Below are positions 49,501-62,800 of a DNA stretch of 64,000 bases, piece after piece (the first letter of the stretch is position 1; the number at the start of each line of letters is the position of its first letter). Under the pieces are notes generated by a model. The model saw nothing but the letters and a program-made list of their open reading frames with translations. It had not been told where the DNA came from and did not search any database. The stretch is from contig NW_024105087.1 in the NCBI RefSeq assembly GCF_003945595.2, positions 5,649,001 through 5,713,000 of the forward strand. The letters are read 5' to 3'. Source of the stretch: Pipra filicauda. Lineage: Eukaryota > Chordata > Aves > Passeriformes > Pipridae. The translations under genes and the position numbers were made by a program.

Positions 49501-52365
49501 ACCCATCTCTGCTCCTGTGAGCTGACAAAACAGGGATTTTGGTCATGGCAGAGGTGCATACACAACATATGCTAAGTGAGAGGGAGGACCAGTAGAACTA
49601 CAGAATGAGAGGTTTCCATAGGAGGGTCCCTCTCTCAGCGTCAGAGGACAGGCATGGGGCTGAGGCAGGAGGCAACAGGGTGGAAGGCAGGCAAAAACTC
49701 TCAAATAAGCTTTGGTTTTGGTTGTCTGTGTCACCCACTGCGTAAAGTTGTCTCTGCAAAGAAAGGAAGAGATGCAGCTGGTCATAACTTCAAACAGTCT
49801 GTCTCTTGGCCTCACCACACCAATTCCTGGGAAATGTTTACCTCTCTCTGTGAAGTGGTTTACAACACATATAACATTAGCATTTATTGCACTGTCTGCC
49901 AGCACTCCTCCTTTGACCATCGCCTTCAAAGGGATGCTGAGGAAGTCACGTATGGAAGTACTTACGACCAGCAGCAGCTCCATAAAGCTCTGCTCCGCAG
50001 CCTGGGCTGCACAGGTTATTCCACCATGTCCCAGTCCACGTGTTCATTCCACCCTTGTCCTGTTAGCATAACGTAATAACGTAACTGAAAGGTTTTGTTA
50101 GACCAGTATCCCATCTCTGACAGCAGCCAGCCACAAATGCTTGGGGAAAGTGTAACAGGAAGAAGGACAGATGTGCAGTGAGCATGTCCCTGGCATCTCT
50201 CCCAGCATCCAGCAATCAGGGGATTAACAGCATCCTGTGCTGCTGGTGACTGTGTCGATCTAGCACTCTTGCTCTCAACTGCAAACCTCTCCTTTGTGCA
50301 TTTATAGGATTCCTTTCAGACACAATCTCTGCAACAGCATGCATCAGGGAATTCGAACACTAAGTAGATGCTGTGCAGAAAAACAAACAAACCAAAAGAA
50401 AACCAAAACATCCTTTTGCTTTAAACCTACTGCCCACTCCTGAGCTGCTCAAAAGACAGTACATTATCATGGGTTTTTTCCTTGACAGTGGAGAGATCTC
50501 CCATTTCAGGCAGTTCCCTGGATATCCAGCTGCCTCCTGAAGTTCTACCCATGTCTCCTTTGCCGAACGACTTTTCAAGTGATTCCCACCTGTCGCTGAC
50601 TAACCAGCCCTTGACTGTGGCAGGGATATACAATTTTAAGATGACGCTATGCTTAGGTTAAAAAGGTCCCTTTTGAACCTAGAGGCCCATGACCTCCATG
50701 GTTCTGGCATGTTGTGCCCACTGGTGTTTGAGAAAGCAAAGCTCCAAGCAGCATCTCCAGCTGCCTTTGGCTTCTTTGCCCAGGGGAGAAGGTGCCCAGA
50801 TAACAAGGGGTTCGTAGGGGTGGCATTTGGCAGGAGTCTGGAAACGGACTCCCAGGCACAGCCTGTCCACCAGCAGTCACTCTCACCCCAAAACTCACAG
50901 AGAACTCAGTTTAACACCAGACTTCACAGGGCTGGGGTAACACTGGTGCAGGAGAAAGGAAAAAATCCAAGCCATGGAGAGCCTGGGTGCTCCGCACAAG
51001 CACACCTGGGAATTGCACTTTACCTTCTCAACTGGGGCAGCATCCAGCTGCTGAAAAAAAACCAGACACACCTGGGAACATGCAACAGCATCTCAGGTGA
51101 AAACCTGCCCACACTGCTGCACTGGGGAGATACAGTTATCTGCTTCGGAGACGTGAGTCTGACAGAGAGGAAAGGGGCTGGCACAGGATTAGAGCGAGCA
51201 GCGTTCGAAAGTCCTCAGATCCTGTGTTTGAACATGCACAGGGCCAGATCCAAGGTTCACAGTCTTTCTGGTAGCTATTCATCAAAACAGTTGCACTGCC
51301 AATTTGGACAACATTCGTTAAAAATCTATGTTCAGTTCGCAAGTCTCACACCAGACTGTCCAAATAAATGACCTGCCAAATTGATCTCTTTTCTTAATGT
51401 TATCTCCTGATATTTAGGATTACCTCATGCCAGATACCTCACTGAAGAGAGGAGAGTTGGGCTGGGGGAGGAGTAGAGTGGGGGCTGCTCAGGGGAAGAG
51501 CCCAGCCGATATTCATTCTGTCTCACTCCCCTGTGAGATCCTTTCCATCACACTACTGAGCACAACACAATTAGTGAAAAGGGCCCGTTTTTCCTCCAGG
51601 AGCCAAGGTCCCAAAAAGGTACAGCTTCAACATCATTAGCAGTTCATCTTCTTAAACCTCCGGGCAGCCCCTAGGCAGATCCCCTCATGCAAACCCCACA
51701 CCCCTCCCCCTTTTTGGTGTCTGCTTATCAAACTAATGAAGCACATCTAGACTGAAAGGTCTTGAGGTAGAAGACAGCAGCTTAACCATGATTCAGTACA
51801 TGTCCTTTCCCCTCCTCCTCTTTATCAAATAAAGCAAGCAGAATTTCCTACACTTAAATGGAAGGGAGGAGGAAGGAAGGAGGGTAAGGGGAGGGAGACA
51901 TTTGTCTAGTAATTCCCAGCAGAAGGAGATGTCTGTTTACTTTCTTTGACTGAGCACTTGCATATTAAAAAGGCTCGGCTCCTTAGCGGACAGGATTTAT
52001 CAGCGCCACATTTTCTACTTGATAGGGTAGAGCTGGTGATGCCTGCTCCAGGTAGCTGGAGAAAAAAAACTCTGAGTGACCTTCCCCTTGCCCTTCTCCA
52101 AGTCCACTCCATGCAGGGGAGCCAGCAGAGGATGCAGAGGGAGCTGAAAGCCGAGAGCCATGCGGTGGGGAAGGATGTTTCGCGTGCCATAGCACTAAAA
52201 CAAGAACACCACTGCAAAAGCAATGAAAGCACAACAAGGCTCCATTAGCTTTTTTTTTCCATTCAGTGATATCCGGAAAGGCAATTTCCAGCTTTAGGTA
52301 AAAACACATAAACATCTTTCATCATGTCACTGACCTAAATATAGATGATTACTTCAAGGCAAAGG

Positions 52366-52394
52366 AAAAAAAAAAAAAAAGGAGGGGAAAAAAA
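52366..52394 (+). repeat. A-rich run
   Basis: A homopolymer of about 16 A, then GGAGGGG, then seven A. Confidence 0.9.
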
Positions 52395-52478
52395 GTCCTA
52401 TTCTTATACCTTCAAAAGCTATGAAGCCCTACAAGCAAACTGCAGTAAAGAGGAGCAATAGATAACCAGTCAGATGTG

Positions 52479-52497
52479 AAGAGAGAGAGAGAGAGAA
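52479..52497 (+). repeat. GA dinucleotide repeat
   Basis: A perfect GA repeat of about nine units. Confidence 0.9.
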
Positions 52498-52709
52498 ATG
52501 CATGTTCTTGAATGATTGTCCTGATGGACCATTATCCTGTGCCCAGCAATCATCTTCCCTGCCAACACAGGCCTCTTCCATGCCTGCCTGGGCACTCGGG
52601 TGGTTCCTGGGCTGCCTTCTCCTGGCACCCACACCCTTCTCCCTGCAGCACAGCACCGCAAGCAGGACCTTTGCTTTGGCATAAAGCCTCCAGAGTTCAG
52701 ATTCAGAGG

Positions 52710-52937
52710 GTAAGGTTAGATTAGACATTAGGAACAAATTCTTTCCTGTGAGAGTGGTGAGGGACTGGAACAGGTTACCCAGAGAAGCTGTGGCTGCCCC
52801 ATCCCTAGAAGTGTTCAAGGCCAGGTTGGACAAGGCACTGAGCAACCTGGTTTAGTGGAAGGTGCCCCTGCCAGTTGCAGGGGGATTGGAATTAGATGAT
52901 CTTTAGGGTTCCTTCCAGTGCAAACCATTCTGTGATA
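52710..52937 (+). mobile_element. CR1 LINE 3' end, well preserved
   Basis: The sequence runs GTAAGGTTAGATTAGACATT, then AGGAACAAATTCTTTCC, GAGAGTGGTGAGGGACTGGAA, CAGGTTACCCAGAGAAGCTG, CATCCCTAGAAGTGTTCAAG, CCAGGTTGGACAAGG and the tail CAAACCATTCTGTGATA. This is the whole avian CR1 3' end in the right order, about 230 bases, 5'-truncated as usual. It is the least diverged copy in the window. Confidence 0.95.
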
Positions 52938-54134
52938 GCTGTTTTCAGGGTTTCAACTTAGTCTTCCTTCTGCTGGGTCAGGGGAAACTTTGCCTGAGAA
53001 AGGGCTTTGGAAGTAAGAAAGCTATTGTTTACACAGTAAAAAAATAATTCTTGTCAAATAAACTATACTCTTTTAAAAGAATTTGGTAGAGATAGTTCTT
53101 TGTTATAAGCACTTGCTGCTGTACGGTATCTTCCCAAGTGTTGTGCAACTGCTGCTGCTGAGAGACTGACAAGCCACTGAGTTTAAGCTGCCAGAGACTG
53201 CCTTCATTTAGGCCCAAAGAGAAACTCCCTCTTTCTCCCTAACGTTACACCATCCTGAATTTGCAGCACTACGCTTGGTTCTTCTGACACAAGGCAAAGG
53301 AAAGCTCAATCAATCTACTGTACCTGCTTTGCAATGCTACTGTATTGGAAAGACTTAACAAATCCTAAGTTTTGTCTCTTGAAAAGCAGGGACCAGATGA
53401 AACCAGTCAAAAATACCGTTCAAGTATCAGCTTTATCACAGACCAACCATGCAGACCACAATGTTGACTGAAACCCAAGGAAACCACAGGACCTTTTTTT
53501 AAAAACGAATTTGAAAAATCATAACAAATCATAGAGTAATTTCCATCAGTGCAGGGGAGATGAACATGTGGATTTGAGTATCAAAAGGAAAAAAAAAACC
53601 AAACAAAACAAGACAAAGAAACCCAAAAGGAGAAGCTGGAAGCTCAGGGATGTCCTCCCTAGGGTACATGAGTTTTGCAGGGAACCAGCCCCGACGCCAC
53701 TTAGCGGAAATGTGCCTGCAGACATGCACGGCTCGGCTGAAGAGTGACACCCTCATGCTCAATCCTGTTTGCAGAGCTTTGGGTCAGCCAGTTTAGCGAG
53801 GTCACAGGCCTGGGCTGCACTCTTGTGCCTTCCTCTCGGCTGCCTAATTGCTACGCAGGAATAAGCCCCGACCAGAAATAGCAGCACAACCAAACCAACG
53901 TGTTGGCAGTCAGCGAGTCACCTGCGGAGACCAGCTTGGACGTGGGCAGTGCCACAAGTGAAATTGAATCAAATGCCTTATTTTGGTTTTGTCCAAAAAG
54001 ACCTCAGAAGTACTCCCTGCTGGGACTGGCACCCTTCCAATAGCCCTGGACCAAAAGCAGTCGTAGGTGTCTCCTGTTGGTCCCCCAAGTTTGCTGGGAT
54101 CCCAGAGCCCAAGCAGTGGCTTTCAGCTTAGCTG

Positions 54135-54265
54135 CCCAGAGCTGTCCTTGTCCCTGAGTTTCCTAAGTCCTGTATACAAGAATGGGAACATATTAAATAG
54201 GTCTGTGGAATTTTACAATGACACTAGAGATTATAAAATACGCTGCATTGTAAGTGCTAGGAAGT
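54135..54265 (+). mobile_element. L2/MIR-type repeat tail
   Basis: CCCTGAGTTTCCTAAGTCC, GAATGGGAACATATTAAATA and ATTATAAAATACGCTGCATTGTAAGTGCTAG follow in order the common L2/MIR-like tail (CCTCAGTTTCC, ATGGGAATAATA, TGTAAAGCGCTTTGTAAGTGCTAG). It is heavily diverged, so an ancient copy. Confidence 0.45.
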
Positions 54266-54765
54266 CCTGGGAATCACTGGGTCTCTTCCGTGGAGAACTC
54301 ATGTTTAGCAAAGAGTCTCAGCAACCACTTCTCTTCCTGATGCCACTTTCAACCACTATTTCGATCGAGAGATGAAGGTTACAAACAGTGTCAAAATCCC
54401 ATATTCCTTGTCTCACAAAATACCTACTGCTTAAACCATCAGAGGATACTAAAAGCCACACTCTCAACTCCATAGCATAATTTGCTTTATTTTTTTCCAG
54501 TGGAAATGCACATTCTTGTGCTATAAGCTACTTCTCATGCATCATAGTATGGTCTTTGACCCAAAGGAGTCCACATTATTGTGTTGGTAAAATTTGCTGC
54601 CAGTCTGATACGCCTCAGAAGACTTCTCCAACACTGCCAATTCTGTGCACACACCCAGCTGACCTGAAAGCACTGAAAAAGCTCTGGTGCCCCCACAATG
54701 GGTGTTTGAGGGGCTGATAGGTTCTGTGTTTCCCAGCTTATGGTTCTGGTTTTGAGCATTCACTC

Positions 54766-54822
54766 ATGGGTCAGACTTGATGATCCTTGCAAGTCCCTCA
54801 GAATATTCTGCGATTCTGTGAC
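54766..54822 (+). mobile_element. CR1 LINE 3' tail (short fragment)
   Basis: GGGTCAGACTTGATGATCC, CAAGTCCCT, CAGAATATTCTGCGATTCTGTGA matches the last ~57 bases of an avian CR1. Confidence 0.8.
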
Positions 54823-55419
54823 TGTCAAGCCAGCATGGGAACTGCTCAGCTCATGTGTCCACACGAGTGAAAATAGCTTTATGAGTATGTGGTAGGGTAG
54901 AGAAACCCAGTGCATGAGTGATTTGCTTTTGAAGGCTGGCACCAGCTGGGTTATTATTTCTCTCTCATGTTTCACTATAGCTCTTTTAAGAGGTATACAT
55001 GAAGCTGCAGACCAACCTCAAATGCTTGGGTCCTTTAAAATTTTTAATCAACCATGGGCTGAAGATGGCAGCAGGCCCATACCTTGTCCACAGCCACAGG
55101 GGATTATTCTGGGTTATGATACTGTTCTCTAGGTTTAACATATCCAGCGTATTTACACTCTGCACTCCATCATTATGCTGCTTAGCCTCCTTATCATTTT
55201 TGCTCGAGGTAAAAACTTGTTCCTCCCTACACATAATACCTGCTTTTTGCCATCACTCGTGAATGTATCTCACCACTGTTAACACTCAGAAGATGTGCAA
55301 TCTGAAGTTAAGCTTGCCGGGTCAAAACTAAGGGAACTAATAAGAACCTTTTCATCAGAACTGCCCTTGGGAAACAATGCAGCTCTTCAGGAAATTTGTA
55401 TGAAAATAAACCATAAATG

Positions 55420-55447
55420 CACACAAGCACACACAGACACACACAGA
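55420..55447 (+). repeat. AC-rich simple repeat
   Basis: An imperfect ACACA repeat with G interruptions. Confidence 0.85.
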
Positions 55448-55864
55448 GGGACTGCCTATATGATTTCACTATGAGAATTCTGAGACACAAACAATGAAAA
55501 CACCCAGAAGTATTGAGAACAAAACTGTATTTTCTTTAAATGTCCTTCCTGTTCGTGTCACCATTAGGTTTCTGTCACCAGTAGCTGGTGCCTGGTCATG
55601 GTGTTTAGCTCCTTCATAGCCTGGCTGAGCTGTAAACAGAGCCAAGAGCCAGCCTGCTCCAGTTGGTCCCTTTGCCCCCTGCTGTGGTGTGGAACACCGG
55701 CAGGAAACCCTCAGCAGAAGCAGCTAAAGCAGCACAGCTGGAGAGCTGCCAGTGTTAAGATGTACAGGGCTCAGGAGCTGCATGGATATGATGAACTAAA
55801 GGAATGGAAAACCTGCATAGATGTAGTCTGAAAATACGTCTCAAGAATCTTAAGGGAGAAACTT

Positions 55865-55963
55865 CTATGAATTGTAGAATTATGGAATGGTTTGGGTTGA
55901 AAGAGACCTTAAATATAATCTCGTTCCAACCCACCATGGGCAGAGACACCTTTCACTAGATTA
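55865..55963 (-). mobile_element. CR1 LINE 3' end, minus strand
   Basis: The plus strand reads GAATTATGGAATGGTTTGGG, TTGAAAGAGACCTTAAATAT, GTTCCAACCCACCATGGGCA, GAGACACCTTTCACTAGA, the reverse complement of the avian CR1 tail. About 100 bases remain. It is opposite in orientation to the copies at 52,710 and 54,766. Confidence 0.93.
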
Positions 55964-56129
55964 AATTAAAGTTATCCATTTTCTGTACCTGGCAGAGACA
56001 AGGTTGCTCTACAAAATGAGAATATGGAAGTCAGGCTCTGGTTTTGCCTCTTTTATGTTTGGATTGGTGGTTGGATTGCAGTTCCTAGATGAGCCAGACA
56101 GGCACCTTTCTGCAGTGTTTGTTTTCAGC

Positions 56130-56420
56130 TTGTGTGCATTATCATATTGTAATCAGTCCAACAGCCCCTCTCTTATCTAAAATATAAATACTAATTTGAG
56201 GGCTCAGGGAGAGCAGCTATTTTATTTTCAGCTAAAGAAAGAAGAAAAAAGAAGAAAGGAGAAGGCTGGGCATCATAACAGTAATTTATGATTTTACTGG
56301 TGTATTATCATCGGGTAATAAGAGCAACTTGAAACTGCCTATTATCTCATAAGAGGGGTATCACCTTTTCTATTTTGAATGACTCCATCGATAAATGCAG
56401 GTTCTGCTTGCTAACAATCC
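56130..56420. promoter_or_regulatory. Candidate conserved AT-rich element
   Basis: Non-repetitive AT-rich sequence with GCATTATCATATTGTAATC, CTTATCT and TTATCTCATAAG (GATA type), CTAAAATATAAATA (MEF2-like), ATTTATGATTTTACTG and CATCGATAAATG (Onecut-like). The density of distinct developmental-type motifs is high. Conservation is inferred only. Confidence 0.25.
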
Positions 56421-56767
56421 GTCACATAATCAGTGGCCTTACAGCAGGAGAGACAAGTGCAGGAGAAAGAGAGGAAAACAAATCCGCAAACACACAAACA
56501 CTTGATGTGAGCTAAGCCCTTGGCTCGGCAACAGAGAGAGGGGAGGGGGTGAGGGGGCCAGGAGGAATCGCCCGGAGCAGTCGGCAGGTCACACACACAG
56601 AGTGTGCAACAGCAAACTCAGTTTACAAAGAGACATCTGTTCCATTACTTCGATGCATTGTGGCTAATTACATCCTGGCCCATCTGTGAAATGACAGCCA
56701 CTTATTCTCCAGTGAACCGTAAAATCTGTACATGTTCGATGTGGGCAGTGGGAGTAAGAGGAGTGCA

Positions 56768-56808
56768 GGGGAGTAGGGGAGGGGGGAGGATGGGGTGGGG
56801 AGGATGGG
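56768..56808 (+). other. G-quadruplex-type G run
   Basis: The plus strand carries six G tracts of at least three, most of four to six, separated by loops of 1-5 bases (GGGG-AGTA-GGGG-A-GGGGGG-AGGAT-GGGG-T-GGGG-AGGAT-GGG). This meets the usual four-tract quadruplex pattern. It lies on the strand opposite the MAML3 transcript, so it would form in DNA on the non-template strand's complement, not in the pre-mRNA. Confidence 0.75.
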
Positions 56809-59800
56809 AGAACGGCACAGGCGGAGCACCAAGAAAACACACCGCGTCTCTCCTGCCCGTTTGGTGTCAGCCGGGAAAGGGCACTGGGGAAGAAAGGCCC
56901 TAACAAAGCACTGCCATTTTGATGCAGGGCTGCAATCCCTGCTCTAACCCGAAGCTCCTCGCTCCCCATCTTTGCACGTGTACGGGGAGCGAGATGGTGC
57001 CAGCAGCAGGAATTACACACCAGACTTGCATCCCCGTGTGGATTTCTACAGCATTTCAGACATCGCTGTTTACATCATGCCTACCTGCTGGTCCCACAGC
57101 TCTGTTAGAGGCTATTCTCCTCTACATACATTTAATTTTAGACTTAGAGGAACTAAAACCAAGGACTTATCTGCTACCACCTCCCACAGATTTTTAGAAA
57201 ACTGAAAGACACTGCAAGAAAATGAATCTCACCTCAACTTTTCTATGTGTAACAAAATGCACCCTGCATTCACGCATGACTGCCAGCCCGAGTCACATAA
57301 CACAAGGTAAATCTTATTCTCATGCCCAGAGGATATAAGCCAAGGTATGGCATTCTGCACTGTACCAGCTAACAAGAGTTAAATCCTGATCCTAGTAAGT
57401 CTGTCAGGAAACCTGCAAACTTTTCAGTAAAGCTGGGTTAAACATCAGATGAGCCAAAGGCTGCAAAGATTTGACAGTAACTTCTGTTGGGGGAATAGTG
57501 GCTTTGCTTGATGCTAGTGCAGAGCTCTCATGGCAGCAACTCTATCCACCAGCTATTACTTGGTGACTTCTGATCCCATGTTCAGCCACAATCCTGCTGC
57601 ACAGACTTCGCAAAAGTCCATGTTTTGATGGCTCTGATAAACTGGGCTTGGGGGGGGTGAAAGTGGCCAGTCAAACTCTTAGAGAGGTAATTAAAAAAAA
57701 TGGCTGTGGGGTTAAGAGTGGGGCACAGACTAGAAACAGAACCTGGTTGCTCAATGCCAACCGAGCAGCTCAGTAACTGAGGAACGCTGCTTTTGTTCCA
57801 TGATTTCTGGTGGAAATCACTTTCCTATTAATGCAATCATACCTTGTGGATTTTCTCAGTGTGATGAACTGTTCACTCCCAAAATATCAGCAAAACTAAG
57901 TGTAAAAGGAAGGAGAGTAAGGAGAATTGCTCATATCATCCACAAGCCAAATCTGTGGAAATCTGATGAGGTTTAAACCCAGTATTGCAACAGCAATAGG
58001 ATGCTTTGGGATGGGATTTCTTCTTGCATTTGGCTGTGGGCTAGAAGAAGATATTAATCCATCTGAATCCCTGAGTGAACCATATCCTGCAGGTGTTTTA
58101 CGGCCATTCAAGATGGTCAGATCTAGAGGGGAAGAAAACTACAATTAATCTAAGTTCACTTACATGAGACATGAACAGATGCAAAAAAAAAGGGAAGCAC
58201 TATAGGAGGCTGGTTTGTGTTCACAGCCTAAAGCAAAACCACCTGAGGCTGAAGCATCAGGAAAAGTAGTGTTAGCCTGATGTTTTTGCCCTAGCTTTAA
58301 AACTGGCCTCAGTAGCTGTAGACAAACCAGTATAACAGGGGTAAAAAAAGGATCAGGACCTAGTGTTGGGAGCAAAAGTACCTGGAAAATTTAATGTATA
58401 TTTCATTAAAACATTCACCCCTTCCTCCAACTTTTGGTCTGCATTCTGTTGATTCTGCTTTAATCCTCCTTTTCTGGGAAAGGCTTCAACACTTCTTAAG
58501 GCCAGAACTCACAGTCACCTCTCTTGTGACACACAGTGTCTGACTCTGGCAGCAACCTATGCCCAAAGCTGTTTGTGGTCAAGCAGGGATCCTACAGCTC
58601 ACCTTGTGCTCTGCCTGGGCAGCTCCATCTGGGGGCCTTCTACTGGACATGAGGGTGCTGGAAGAGTAGTGTCTTCAGGACAGCCTGCCTCTCCTGGGTG
58701 AAGGTAGCAGCAGCATCTTAGATTTTTTGTGGGAGTTTTCTTGTAATGGATAGGGTGACTGGCCAGGGTTTTGAAGGGTTTCTCTATGGGTAGGTGCAGA
58801 AACCCCTACATCTTTGAGCTCTGCTAGTGGGTAGCATGTACCATAGTTTGTGAATCTCAGAGGTAAAGCACTGCTCTTCCCAAACACCTGCTTTGACTGA
58901 TAGGTTTAAAGCAAGTGGCTCAGTCTCACTGTACTTGACAAAACCTGAAAAGCTATTGAAAGGCATCGGGCCAACTGAGCGGTGTCAGTCTAATTTAGAA
59001 TAGATGATACATCCATTTTACCAATTTCACTGCACAACAGGCAATCAGAGAAGGCAAACCAAGGGGAAGGAGAGGGCTGAGTGAGCTGAATTCAATCTTG
59101 CAGTGGGTTCCACTGCTGGAACAGCTGGCTCTTAGTCCATGGATAAATACAGGATTTCATTTTCCATGGACATCAGGCTGCCTTTCCTCACCAGCAGTAA
59201 ACTCAGCCTCACAAAAGAAAAGATTAACAGAAAAAGAAGCTCACAGTGTGTAACTCTACAAAGAGCTTACAGGAAGGATTTGAAGTAAATTAATATCACG
59301 AGCAACCATATAGTTCACTGATGCTCACACCCTTTTGGTGTAAACTGTGCTTTAGTTGGCTAACGCGTTAGGTGTAAGATCCAGCAACCTCAATTATGCT
59401 CTTCATTCCCTGCCTGCACAGGGGGACTTCCTCCCCATACTTCCTTAATGATGAACTTGGTTTCAGCCATGGTTTTGTTGTATGTATTGACCCATCACTT
59501 CTGATCATTCAGCTGGGACTGATGGTCTGCACAGAGTCTTAGCCTGCTCTTGTGTCTGAAGCCTAAATCTTTTACAGTAGGTTATCACAAGTTCAACTTA
59601 ATGAGCATCAAGAAAGCATATCAGGTGCAGGCCCAGGATTGATCCTGAGTTCATTCTGATCTGAAAAGATTAAAAGAGATATTCCCCCTCTATTTTCTTT
59701 TTCACTTACCTTTTCACATTGAATAGGGACACCCAAGGTGAATTTCTCTTCTCCAGCAAAAGCTACGGCAACTGGAGTAGAGCAAATGGGTGACATCACA

Positions 59801-62800
59801 AGAGTCACAAGTGAAAAATGAAGCAATGGGATAAGGCAAGGTTTTTAATCATTCCATTTAAAATGCTGCTTCCCTCTGAGTTTGTGTGGTATGAATTCTT
59901 CCTCATATCTATTTCAATAAGGAATGAAAAATTTGTAACAAAGGACATCTGTTCTGTAAATGCAAAGCTTCCAGCACTTCAATAAAGATGAAAAAAATAT
60001 CTTTGAGACTTTTAGGAGTTTCTCTGTCAGAAAGCAGAGATATCCTTGAGGCCGATACAGCAAAATGAAAGCTACCTGCTCTCTTTCAGAATCTGTCCCT
60101 TCTCCCTCAATTGCTGCCTGATATGAAAGTCGTTTTAAGACATTTTCCCCACCTGTAAAATGAAGGTGACCAGCACAGTGTTTCAAAGATATGGCTCTGT
60201 GCTTCCTCTTAGGTAAATTCTTCTAAGGCAAGGGAGGTATGACTTTGCAAAAGCTGAAAGCATTCCCAACCAGCAGCTGGAAAGAACAAAGTGTTAAATT
60301 CCTCCCCTGAGAACTCTCCCTGTTCACAGAGAGATGGCACTGTTATGAGCCTTCCTGCTTATACCACCACCCCCCAGATTTCCTGAGCTGTTGATGCTTA
60401 TCCCTAAAGTAGGGCAGATGTATGCACTGATTTTTTCTTAGGGAAGAAGACAGCAAGCCAACTGCTGCTTATTCCCCCATTACCTGGTTACAGTCCTGCT
60501 ACCAAGGTGATTAGACAGCAATGCACAAAGAAAACAGCTGAAAATAATTAAGGAATTATTTTGTCTTAATGGAAAAGACTGGAAGGGGATATTTGTCTCT
60601 AAATTTGAAGGTTGACACAAGCAGCATTTGAACTGGCTTTAAAATATTAGTCCATCACCTCTCGTGGTTACGCTGGTAGAGAACTGGTTAGCTTGGGCCT
60701 TTGAAATTTCTGTATAAAAGGGATAGAGGTGCAAAGAAAACTTTGGGAATATCTACTAATTAACAAGCCAACAGGGGATGAATTTTAGGCAAATGAATGC
60801 CGTGTTCACTAAGGAAAAAACCTGGAAAAGGCATTAAGAATATGTGTGCATGTACACAAACTATACAACAGGGCTGCTACGTGCGTAACTGCTTGGATCT
60901 CTGCAATCAAATGCTGGGTCTTCTGTGCACAAATGCTACCTGTAAGTAAATCTGAATAGGAACCACTTTGGAAAACAGAGAGCAAGGCAAATTACAAGTA
61001 CTTTACAGCTGCACACAAAAGTGACAAGTTCCAGATGCTTCAGAAAAGCCATCCCAGGGAATAAATGAAACGCAGGCACAAGCCTCAGCAGAAAAACCAC
61101 TTCACACATGAGCTTGCATGTCCCAAGTGGGAGGAAAGGGGAAGGGGGGCTATATTTTGGCAGAGGATAGGCTCAGCCTTCCTTTTCATAAGTACCCATA
61201 AAGCCAGACTTCAAATACAACACGTGACATGCAGAGCTGACTTGTGCTTGCAACCACATGACATGAAGCGATGCCATACACTTAGATTTATTTGCCCAGC
61301 AGCAGGGCAGAGCAGGGGTGCTAACTAAGTGTTCTAATGAGAAGAGCTTACCCATCGGGGAAAGTCAATCCTTAGAAAGGATAATTTCAAGGAATTCAGA
61401 GTGTTTAATGTTATTCAAATAAACCCAGTGTGACTGTGGTAGCTTGGAGGAAAGGGCTGTGTTTAACTGTGATGTGCACACTGGGAAGTGGTGGCACAGC
61501 TGGGCTGCCCGGGGTGTCTGAAGAAGCACTGGGAGGAAGAGACGGGAGCTCTGCCTCCCAGTCCTTCGCCACTGACCTTGGATGTTCGGCTTCTGGAGAG
61601 AAACACTCAGTTACTGAAATGGTCACTGGCAGAATAAAAATCACGAGTTTAAGTCCCTCCGTAACCCTGGTTGACAGTAGCTGCAAGTGCTGATGCCTGG
61701 AGGTGGAGCAATATGCAGCTGGACCCTCGGTGCCACGGGGCGTCTGACCGCCTGTTGGGTGAGGACATGGGTCCCAGTACACCAGTCCTCCAGGCCAGTC
61801 ACAATTACTGGTGCTTGCTGGTGAGAGACCCCAGTCATTAGCTGGCATAGAAAGTTAATCACCTGTCCGCCATTACAAAAGGGATGGTCCCTTCAGGAGA
61901 AAGGTCAGTGGCTGGGACCACTCAGGGGACAATGTGTGTTCTCTAAATGGTGTCCTATGAATAAATCAATGTTCAAATCCCAGGGCTTCTAAACCTCTAC
62001 AAACACAAACACTCAGAAAGTATATACATTAAAATATGACTCTGAATAAAAAACTCTCCCCCTGAGCCCCAGCTTTCCAATGCCATCTCCCTGGTTAACC
62101 CCTCCCTGCCCAGCCTATTCTGTCTGTGTCACAGACTCTGTTTTGTTGTTCCCATAGTACATTATTTGTTGAAATAAATATGGAGATAAGGCTGAGCAAG
62201 ACAGCCAAGGCAGCCAGACTGAAATAAATTCATCACTCACAGGCTCTCAAGGGAAGAAAACCGTGCATTTTTTCTAAATGATTATTTCTGAAGCACTGAA
62301 GGAATGGCTATATCACTAATGAGGCCAGTGCTCCATGACTGCTGATTATAAATGACCTAAAAAGAGACAAGGGGATGGTGTATGTGTGTACAGGGGGATG
62401 GGAAAAGAGATGAATTGTTCTTCCTTAGGATCTGGAATCTTCTCCCCAGGCTTCTCAAAAGTCTGAGAGCATTTGTAGTTTGCCACAAGGGCAGGCCTGG
62501 CATATTTACAGCCACACGAGGAAGTTTGGGCTGCAGTGTCAGGTTGTTCTAACCAGTAGGCACACAGCTCTTCTCCTCCCATGACAGGTCACCATCTATT
62601 CACTGCAATAATAATTAAAAAGGAAAATGAGCTCTCTCAGTCACCCCTGGGTCTAAATTATAGGTCCTGCAGGTTGATGCAGCCAGACTTGAGGCTAAAG
62701 CAAGGAATAAGATTCACCTATGTCTTCTCTCACTCACTAATTCCCATGGAAACAAGCGACTCCTGACAAATGACTCAAATATGCTTGCAAAAAAATCTTA

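Larger units (their letters stand above)
46641..52709. other. Intronic stretch without a gene
   Basis: No recognisable gene. It contains the longest plus-strand frame of the intron (50,649-51,371), a purine-rich GGA stretch at 51,860-51,900, an A run at 52,366-52,394 and a GA repeat at 52,479-52,497. Confidence 0.55.
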
